Shown piece after piece: positions 4,774 through 9,633 of a stretch of 9,633 bases of DNA. Each line of letters opens with the position of its first letter. The stretch's first letter is position 1. The notes beneath the pieces were generated by a model. It was not told the DNA's origin and made no database searches. It was given only the letters and a program-made list of their open reading frames with translations. Source of the stretch: Planctomycetaceae bacterium (GTDB taxonomy: Bacteria > Planctomycetota > Planctomycetia > Pirellulales > Thermoguttaceae); assembly GCA_003509805.1 (NCBI GenBank), contig DOMV01000017.1, positions 2,644-12,276 on the forward strand, given 5' to 3'. Position numbers and translations under genes: made by a program.

Positions 4774-6768
4774 CTAGCGTTTGGAGCTGGGCGTAAACGG
4801 CCAATAGGCGGTCGGTCGGCGACTTTTGTTGCGCCCGTAGGCCCAGGTCAATCCGCAGGTAAAGCCCCAGTTATCCTGCGTTTTCGTGCCGTCGACGCCG
4901 AAAACGACGTTGTCGACGATATCGAGATTGATCGCCAGACGGTCGTCCCACCAGTACTTCAGTCCGACTCCGACCGGCATACCGATTGTCAGCGTGTTGG
5001 TCTTGGTTCCGTCGATCCGGGGAAAATTGACCCCGACGACGCCGAGACCATACTTGAAATACGGCCTCCATTTGCTGTTGCCGAGCGGGTAATAATGGAC
5101 GCTCAGGTCCAGCGTCGTCAACTGGTTGCTGCCGGTCAGCGCGGTAATCCGCTCCCCGTCCTCGCCGTCGGCATAATAGTGGATGTTGAACGACGTGAAA
5201 TGCAGGCGTCCCTCGATTCCCCAATAATGTTGAAAATTCCAGCCGAGCGTCAAACCGCCCGTCCCGCTGGAATCCTGTTCGCTCCAATAGCGACTGCCGG
5301 TACTCAGGGAACCCGACATCAACTCGGTTGCGGGACTGACGTAGCCGCAAAAGGCCCCGAAATAATAGGGACGATCCGTCCAGGACCGCATCCGGAGCGG
5401 CTGGCCGACGCCCTTGTCGGGTTGGTCCGTGTTTGAAAACGGGCTCAAATAGCCCGCGCCGGCCCACATCGTTTCGGCCAGCGGCGAGGAGACTTTCAAC
5501 GGCAGGAGATTGTCCATCGACCAATCACCTTCTTGGCCGTTTTCCCCTTCTTCCCGGTCGCCCGTCTCGTTTTCCCGTTCCCCTCTTTCTTTCACGGCAT
5601 TGATGAACGCCTGTTGCCGGGCGATCAGTTGCTGTTGGTGTCGCGCGATCGAGGCATAGGAATCCGCAGTGCCGGCTGGGCCGATGCTGCCGCCCGGGCC
5701 CGAACCCATGCCCGCCGTTCCTCCGTAGGGATCGGCGTAGGGATTCCCGTAAGGAGTGCCATAAGGAACATAAGGCATTCCCGTGTATACTCCCGTGTAT
5801 CCGCCCGGCGTCTGGCCCGGTAGTTGGGCCTGTAGTTGGGCGGCCGCGAGTGCATAAGGATCGGCGTACGGATTGCCTGCGACCTGGGGGATTTGAAGTT
5901 GGGAAAAACCACCGCCGTACGCATTGCCCTGTATCGCATTGCCCTGCATCGGCAGGTAAGTGTATTGGGCCGCCAAGGCGGCAAGCGCGGCATTTGGATC
6001 GCCGACAGGGTTTGCCAAGGCATACGGGTTCTGGTAAGAATTGGCCTGCATCGCGGCGAGAAGCCGATTTTGCATGTCCGCGTCGGAATTCCCGCCGGTT
6101 GTTCCAAAGGGACTTGCGACAGGGGTTGACAACGTGTTAGAATACGCGCTGTCGGAGGGTGGGCCCGGGTACGTGCTCGGGTGCGTACCGGGACCGAAAA
6201 TCGCGTTTTCCCGGGGTGTCGCGGGGATGACGCCCTGGCGTGCAAACGGGACGGTCTCTTGCCCGGCAGGTACGGTGTCCCATGTGGCGTAGGACGGAGC
6301 CGCGGACATATCGGCCCAGGCGTTCGGAGTCGGTCCGTCGGGCCCCTCGGCGGAAGTTTGTACGATTTTCGAACCCAGACCGGAATCCCGGTCGGCTTCG
6401 ACAGGCGTTGCGTTCTCGTGCGCCGCATTCCCGTGCGCCGCGTCCTCATGCCGGGCATTCGGTGCGACATGATCGGAGAAAACCCTGTCAGGAAAAGCGC
6501 CGTCGGAGAAGGCGGCACGAACACGCGAGGTCGTTTTGCCGGTTTTGCGCGGCCCCACGGTGTCCGGCTCCGAAAATTGACTTTCCATCGGATTGCCCAG
6601 GTACGGCGCGTCGGTCCAGGTGTCTTCGACCCCGGTATCCTCGGCAAAGGCTGTGTTCCATGCGGCCGGAGGGTTTTGGATCACATAGACAAGTGACAGC
6701 AGGAGCGCATATTTCGACACGACGTTCAAACGCCTGCCGAAAGTTCCGGTTCGCGAAAAAAAGCCCAT
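4774..6768 (-). CDS. Large secreted low-complexity/outer-membrane beta-barrel protein
   Basis: A 664-residue protein with a long signal peptide: a basic n-region to Lys19, hydrophobic YALLLSLVYVI (20-30), and likely cleavage after AFA at residue 42. Residues about 43-190 are acidic/Ala-rich and disordered-looking, with a short HEDAAHGNAAHENA repeat near 107-120. Residues about 225-370 are rich in Asn, Tyr, Pro, Ala, Gly and Gln, with NPYADPY occurring twice plus NPYALANP and QGNA repeats. A short charged stretch (ERGERENETGDREEGENG, near 394-411) precedes the C-terminal part, about 425-655. That part alternates polar and aromatic residues (WNFQHYWGIEGRLHFTSF, LDLSVHYYPLGNSKWRPYFK, GLGVVGVNF, VGLKYWWDDRLAINLDI, WGFTCGLTWAYG), the pattern of an OmpA/OmpW-like outer-membrane beta-barrel. 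It ends with a basic tail after the last strand. Family and ligand are not recognised. ATG 6768 fits the signal peptide and the promoter at 6823-6851; no Shine-Dalgarno is seen. The gene is bracketed by the two copies of the intergenic element. Confidence 0.85.
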   Translation of the reverse strand: MGFFSRTGTFGRRLNVVSKYALLLSLVYVIQNPPAAWNTAFAEDTGVEDTWTDAPYLGNPMESQFSEPDTVGPRKTGKTTSRVRAAFSDGAFPDRVFSDHVAPNARHEDAAHGNAAHENATPVEADRDSGLGSKIVQTSAEGPDGPTPNAWADMSAAPSYATWDTVPAGQETVPFARQGVIPATPRENAIFGPGTHPSTYPGPPSDSAYSNTLSTPVASPFGTTGGNSDADMQNRLLAAMQANSYQNPYALANPVGDPNAALAALAAQYTYLPMQGNAIQGNAYGGGFSQLQIPQVAGNPYADPYALAAAQLQAQLPGQTPGGYTGVYTGMPYVPYGTPYGNPYADPYGGTAGMGSGPGGSIGPAGTADSYASIARHQQQLIARQQAFINAVKERGERENETGDREEGENGQEGDWSMDNLLPLKVSSPLAETMWAGAGYLSPFSNTDQPDKGVGQPLRMRSWTDRPYYFGAFCGYVSPATELMSGSLSTGSRYWSEQDSSGTGGLTLGWNFQHYWGIEGRLHFTSFNIHYYADGEDGERITALTGSNQLTTLDLSVHYYPLGNSKWRPYFKYGLGVVGVNFPRIDGTKTNTLTIGMPVGVGLKYWWDDRLAINLDIVDNVVFGVDGTKTQDNWGFTCGLTWAYGRNKSRRPTAYWPFTPSSKR

Positions 6769-6822
6769 AAACAGCGACCACTTGGGGAGGGATTACCCCC
6801 GGATAATCGAAAAACGACGCGA

Positions 6823-6851
6823 ATTGTGCCAACTTTCCGGTTTCGTGTCAA
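6823..6851 (-). promoter_or_regulatory. Promoter of the beta-barrel protein gene
   Basis: On the minus strand a perfect -35 box TTGACA (6846-6851) is followed after exactly 17 bases by CACAAT (6823-6828), four of six matches to the -10 consensus. Transcription would start near 6816, giving a leader of about 48 bases before the ATG at 6768. Confidence 0.6.
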
Positions 6852-6860
6852 TGTGAATCA

Positions 6861-6869
6861 TGCTATATT
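6861..6869 (+). promoter_or_regulatory. Extended -10 box, candidate promoter for copy B and pilB
   Basis: TGCTATATT matches the extended -10 pattern TGnTATAAT at eight of nine positions (counting n as free). The position 17 bases upstream (TTTCGT at 6841-6846) is a poor -35, but extended -10 promoters tolerate that. A transcript from here would contain copy B of the repeat element and, if it continues, about 350 bases of leader before pilB. It would diverge from the barrel-gene promoter next to it. Confidence 0.4.
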
Positions 6870-6909
6870 TGGTATGGAAGATGGAAATTCGTCGAAGAAT
6901 ACGTTTTAT

Positions 6910-7062
6910 ACCGCAAACGGCCTGAAACTGTTCCCGCGCACATTCGCCTGCCGCTCGAACGATCCGTTTATGTCATTATACAAACAGCAGTTAGGGGTGA
7001 GTGAGTGCGGCAGGCAGACTTGACCAAAGGTTCATTTCCATCGCGTTTCCAGTATATACCGG
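6910..7062 (+). repeat. Copy B of the two-copy ~155-bp intergenic element
   Basis: Second copy of the element at 4580-4735. Its long-range stem GCCTGCCG (6946-6953) with CGGCAGGC (7008-7015) is perfect for eight pairs, where copy A has a mismatch and a wobble but gains pairs at the other end of the helix. The second pairing (6992-6999 with 7044-7051) keeps seven of eight positions, four of them G-U. It lies between the divergent barrel gene and pilB. On the opposite strand it also contains a perfect TATAAT (6976-6981) with no matching -35, so that is not called a promoter. Confidence 0.85.
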
Positions 7063-7116
7063 AGCCGGTCGAGTTTTCCGTTTGGTCCGCCCGTGCATCC
7101 TCCGTGCGGTGTTGTT

Positions 7117-7165
7117 TTTCGAGGGTGGGCTCCTCGAAAGTCGGCTTCGGGCCATTTGAGTGGCC
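7117..7165 (+). promoter_or_regulatory. Two hairpins in the putative pilB leader
   Basis: TTTCGAGG (7117-7124) pairs perfectly with CCTCGAAA (7132-7139) across a 7-base loop. Eleven bases later GGCCA (7150-7154) pairs with TGGCC (7161-7165). Neither is followed by a T-run, so they do not look like terminators. They are candidates for leader RNA structure; whether they regulate pilB is unknown. Confidence 0.45.
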
Positions 7166-7227
7166 TTCGGCATACGGCGATTCATCTCCCGGACTGTTAC
7201 CCTATCCCCCCTGTTTCATCTTTGTTT

Positions 7228-8934
7228 ATGGCGAAAAAACTCAATTATCTCGGGATTTTGCAGCGTCAGGGGACCTTGAGCGCTCCGCAAATCGAGGAGG
7301 CCCAGGAAATGGCCAAATCGACGGGGATCAAAACTTCCGACGCGATTCTCCGACTCGGCTATGCGAGCAGTGAAGACGTCACCAAGGCGATCGCCCAAGA
7401 GTTCGGGCGTGAGTACGTCGACCTGACCAATCGGGCGATTCCACTCGGGATTATCGAACTTGTGCCCGAATCGCTGGCCCGCGAAAACGCGATCCTGCCT
7501 TACGAGGAAGACGGCGATCTGCTCCGGATCGTGTGCAGCGATCCGAACGACATCGAAACCTTCGACAAACTCCGTTTTATCCTTAACCGGCCGATCGAGC
7601 CGGTTCTCGCCCCGAAGGAGGCGATCCACGAGGCCGTCAACCGGCATTACGGCCAGGCGATCGGGGAATCGGCCGACTCGCTTATCCAGGAGTTCACCGA
7701 CACCCAGATCGATTTTACGGAAACGATGGACGCGGGCCGTTCCGCCATCGATGGGGGGGACAGCGACGCCCCGATCGTCAAACTGTGCGACATGATTATC
7801 GAAGAGGCCGTCATGCTCCGGGCTTCCGATATCCACGTCGAGCCGTTCGAAGACCGGGTCAGGGTCCGTTACCGGATAGACGGCATGTTGGTGGAACGGG
7901 ATGTGATCCCGAAACGCCTCCAAGGGGCCGTGACGTCCCGTTTCAAAATTCTCGCGAGACTTGATATTGCCGAACGACGACGGACCCAGGACGGTCGGAT
8001 CAAGCTGACCATCGGGGAAAAGGAACTTGACCTGCGCGTCAGCGTCATCCCGACGAACCACGGCCAGTCGATCGTCATGCGTATTCTCGACAAAGACAAC
8101 ATTCGTGTCAGTTTGACGCAGTTGGGGTTCGATGAAAACGATTACCGGAAATTCGGTACACTGATCCGCCGTCCAAACGGGATTATTTTGGTGACCGGGC
8201 CGACGGGATCGGGAAAAACGACCTCCCTGTATGCTGCGCTAAATGAGCTGAATACGCCGACCAGGAAAATTATTACGGCGGAAGACCCCGTCGAATACTA
8301 TCTCCCCGGAATCAATCAGGTGGAAATCCGTCACTCGATCGGCCTCGATTTCGCAAGGGTCATTCGCGCCATGTTACGTCAGGCACCAAACATTATCCTC
8401 GTCGGGGAAATGCGCGATCTTGAGACGGCCCAGATGGGAATCCAGGCGTCATTAACGGGACACTTGGTTTTCAGTACACTACATACGAACGATGCGCCCG
8501 GTGCCATTACACGTCTTGTCGATATGGGAGTGCCGCCGTATCTGGTTTCCAGCAGCGTGATCGGTATCATGGCCCAGCGCCTTGTGCGTACGATCTGTTC
8601 AAAATGCAAAAAACCGTATATCCCTAATGACGTTGAACTTCGGGAAGCCAGCATTACCCCCGACATGGCCGCCAAGGGCACTTTTATGAAAGGGACGGGC
8701 TGTGGCAACTGCAATAAGTCCGGATATCGCGGTCGACAAGCGGTTTTTGAACTGATGATGATGACCCCCAAGGTGCGGGAATTAACGTTCAAACAGGCCA
8801 GCACGACGGAAATTCGACGGGCGGCAAGGGCCGATGGCATGACGATGTTGTTCGAAGACGGTATTCGCAAAGTACTTATGGGAAGAACGACCATCGAGGA
8901 AGTGATGAGAGTCGCGCGTCAGGCGGAAAACTAA
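7228..8934 (+). CDS. pilB: Type IV pilus assembly (extension) ATPase PilB / GspE family
   Basis: A 568-residue cytoplasmic secretion ATPase of normal PilB length. Residues about 8-142 form an MshEN-type N-terminal domain (LRLGYASSEDVTKAIAQEFG ... DPNDIETFDKLRF), which in relatives can bind cyclic di-GMP. The ATPase part begins near 181 with ASDIHVEPFEDRVRVRYRIDG. It has Walker A GPTGSGKT (324-331), the Asp box ITAEDPVEY (349-357), Walker B IILVGEMRD (389-397), and the His box with His412 and His419 (TGHLVFSTLHTNDA). The zinc-binding tetracysteine is Cys457/Cys460 and Cys492/Cys495. It powers pilus or pseudopilus extension with a PilC-type inner-membrane protein. ATG 7228 is chosen because MAKKLNYLGILQRQG is where family homology begins; the frame is open to 7093, but that extension is unlike any PilB. 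No Shine-Dalgarno precedes the start. pilT follows after 205 bases. GspE of a type II system is the alternative name, but the adjacent pilT favours PilB. Confidence 0.95.
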   Translation: MAKKLNYLGILQRQGTLSAPQIEEAQEMAKSTGIKTSDAILRLGYASSEDVTKAIAQEFGREYVDLTNRAIPLGIIELVPESLARENAILPYEEDGDLLRIVCSDPNDIETFDKLRFILNRPIEPVLAPKEAIHEAVNRHYGQAIGESADSLIQEFTDTQIDFTETMDAGRSAIDGGDSDAPIVKLCDMIIEEAVMLRASDIHVEPFEDRVRVRYRIDGMLVERDVIPKRLQGAVTSRFKILARLDIAERRRTQDGRIKLTIGEKELDLRVSVIPTNHGQSIVMRILDKDNIRVSLTQLGFDENDYRKFGTLIRRPNGIILVTGPTGSGKTTSLYAALNELNTPTRKIITAEDPVEYYLPGINQVEIRHSIGLDFARVIRAMLRQAPNIILVGEMRDLETAQMGIQASLTGHLVFSTLHTNDAPGAITRLVDMGVPPYLVSSSVIGIMAQRLVRTICSKCKKPYIPNDVELREASITPDMAAKGTFMKGTGCGNCNKSGYRGRQAVFELMMMTPKVRELTFKQASTTEIRRAARADGMTMLFEDGIRKVLMGRTTIEEVMRVARQAEN

Positions 8935-9048
8935 TCAAAACGATGAAGATAAAAAGGCGATCGCGTTTCATACGGTGATTTCCGAACGAACGGACCCTTT
9001 CGCGCCCTAAAGCGGGACACGCGACAAGAGATGCCGGTTCTTCGATGT

Positions 9049-9067
9049 TTTTGCGTGCATTTTGCGT
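9049..9067. repeat. Helically phased direct repeat upstream of pilT
   Basis: TTTTGCGT occurs at 9049-9056 and 9060-9067, an 11-base period, which puts both copies on the same face of the helix. This lies 73 bases before the pilT start and could be a regulator site. Confidence 0.35.
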
Positions 9068-9087
9068 AAATAGTTGAAAATTTTTGG

Positions 9088-9103
9088 GAATTGCCAACAA
9101 TTC
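9088..9103. promoter_or_regulatory. Inverted repeat upstream of pilT
   Basis: GAATTG-CCAA-CAATTC is a perfect 6-bp inverted repeat with a 4-base centre, 36 bases before the pilT start. It is either an operator-like site or a small leader hairpin. A TTGAAA at 9074-9079 could be a -35 box, but no convincing -10 follows at the right distance. Confidence 0.4.
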
Positions 9104-9127
9104 ATAGCGTCGGTAACCTGTTTTCAT

Positions 9128-9133
9128 AAAGGA
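9128..9133 (+). promoter_or_regulatory. Shine-Dalgarno site of pilT
   Basis: AAAGGA lies six bases before ATG 9140. It is the clearest ribosome-binding site in the window; the other genes have none that I can see. Confidence 0.65.
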
Positions 9134-9139
9134 ATCATC

Positions 9140-9633
9140 ATGGGTACGGTTCTTATTGACAAACTGTTGGAAACCGTTTTTGTCCGGGGGGCGAGCGACC
9201 TTCACATCGCCGTCGGCCAGCCCCCGGTGCTTCGTTTGCACGGTCGGCTTGTCAAACTGGAAACAAAAGTGCTCCAGCCCGAGGACACCGTTTCGCTGAT
9301 GAAAAGTATCACCCCGGAGCGTTGTCAACAGGAACTCCAACAAACCGGGAGTACCGACTTCGGGTTCGCCTTCGGCGACAAAGCCCGGTTTCGCGTCTCG
9401 GTTTTCAAGCAGCGCGGCAATACCGGGATGGTGCTTCGGCAAATTCCCAACAAACTGTTGAGCATGGAACAGCTCCAGACGCCGCCGGTCATGAAAGACC
9501 TGATTTTCCGGCCGCGCGGCCTGGTGCTCGTAACCGGTCCGACCGGTTCCGGCAAATCGACGACGCTCGCCGCCTGCATCGACCATTTGAACGACAACGT
9601 CGACCACCATATCATTACGATCGAGGACCCGAT
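9140..9633 (+). CDS. pilT: Type IV pilus retraction ATPase PilT, 3' end outside window
   Basis: 164 codons are visible before the window ends. The N-terminal PAS-like domain has the PilT signature ASDLHIAVGQPPVLRLHGRL (residues 18-37), then DFGFAFGDKARFRVSVFKQRG (73-93) and VLRQIP (98-103). Walker A is GPTGSGKS (133-140), followed by TTLAACIDHLN and the Asp-box region HHIITIEDP (156-164), where the window stops. PilT is the hexameric cytoplasmic ATPase that depolymerises and retracts type IV pili, opposing PilB. Unlike pilB it has no MshEN domain, and it starts directly with the PilT N domain. The start is supported by the Shine-Dalgarno site and by matching the family's usual beginning. PilT rather than PilU is preferred because it sits beside pilB, but the C-terminal part that would help separate them is not visible. 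The 205-bp gap from pilB suggests it may have its own promoter. Confidence 0.95.
   Translation, partial: MGTVLIDKLLETVFVRGASDLHIAVGQPPVLRLHGRLVKLETKVLQPEDTVSLMKSITPERCQQELQQTGSTDFGFAFGDKARFRVSVFKQRGNTGMVLRQIPNKLLSMEQLQTPPVMKDLIFRPRGLVLVTGPTGSGKSTTLAACIDHLNDNVDHHIITIEDP

Larger units (their letters stand above)
6769..7227. other. 459-bp divergent intergenic region
   Basis: This gap separates the minus-strand barrel gene from plus-strand pilB. In order it holds the barrel gene's leader and promoter (6823-6851), an extended -10 box on the + strand (6861-6869), copy B of the two-copy element (6910-7062), and a structured stretch with two hairpins before pilB (7117-7165). A 65-codon open frame starting at 6826 (+) runs through the element but lacks any protein signature, and is not called as a gene. 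Confidence 0.75.

Noticed and set aside
4474..5436. 320-codon open frame on the + strand crossing copy A of the repeat
   Set aside because: Most of it is antisense to the barrel-protein gene. The part inside the repeat does not persist in copy B, where the same frame hits a stop at 7021-7023, so the element is not shown to be coding.
5625..6647. 340-codon open frame on the minus strand
   Set aside because: It overlaps the barrel-protein gene on the same strand in another frame, is rich in Arg/Pro with no signature, and lacks the signal peptide and promoter that the chosen frame has.
6976..6981. Perfect TATAAT on the minus strand in copy B as a promoter
   Set aside because: No -35-like box lies 16-18 bases upstream, and copy A has GTGTAATG at the same place, so the box is not conserved; the TTGACA promoter at 6823-6851 is better placed for the gene.
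7093..7227. N-terminal extension of PilB
   Set aside because: The frame is open, but the added 45 residues are Cys/Pro-rich, unlike the family, and cover the hairpin region; homology begins at Met 7228.
7216..8061. 281-codon open frame on the minus strand
   Set aside because: Antisense to the first half of pilB, which has unambiguous motifs.
8876..9610. 244-codon open frame on the minus strand
   Set aside because: Antisense to pilT and the gap before it; no family features. The forward strand encodes a clear PilT.
1..9633. CRISPR array, insertion sequence, phage or defence genes
   Set aside because: No regularly spaced repeat series, no transposase or integrase motifs and no defence-family proteins were found on either strand.

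Overview
The window looks like a piece of a Planctomycetota chromosome, perhaps Pirellulales-like (that placement is inference). The strongest sign is the first gene, a DUF1559 pseudopilin-type protein with a GFTLVE prepilin motif and a C-terminal H-X9-DG motif, a family greatly expanded in planctomycetes. It is followed by a small lipoprotein with a carboxypeptidase-regulatory-like fold, a pairing common in that phylum. Other hints are moderately high GC, mostly absent Shine-Dalgarno sites, and genes scattered singly rather than in tight operons.

Layout: 1-1230 (+) is a DUF1559 protein whose start lies before the window; its leader coincides with a 50-bp nested palindrome. 1333-1719 (+) is a small lipoprotein. 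1804-3108 (+) is the SbcD/Mre11-type nuclease subunit, with no sbcC beside it. 3186-4250 (-) is an M42-family metallo-aminopeptidase, convergent with sbcD across a polypyrimidine tract. 4380-4453 (+) is a tRNA with anticodon CAT, best read as elongator Met, with a good promoter and a T-rich tail. 4774-6768 (-) is a large secreted low-complexity/outer-membrane beta-barrel protein with a recognisable promoter. 7228-8934 (+) is the type IV pilus assembly ATPase PilB. 9140 to the window end (+) is the start of the retraction ATPase PilT.

Functional links: PilB and PilT are the extension and retraction motors of a type IV pilus/pseudopilus machine, and the DUF1559 protein carries the N-terminal signal of that machine's substrates. 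The other genes (SbcD in DNA end processing, the M42 peptidase in peptide turnover, the tRNA, the barrel protein) look like independent housekeeping or envelope genes.

The most unusual thing is not a gene. A roughly 155-bp non-coding sequence occurs twice in the same orientation (4580-4735 and 6910-7062), exactly bracketing the barrel-protein gene. The copies are about 86% identical over their 119-bp core. Two long-range pairings are partly kept between copies, mostly by G-U changes that would hold only in a + strand RNA. This could be an undescribed structured RNA or regulatory element, and its direct-repeat layout could allow loss of the gene between. No CRISPR array, transposase, phage gene or recognisable defence system is present.
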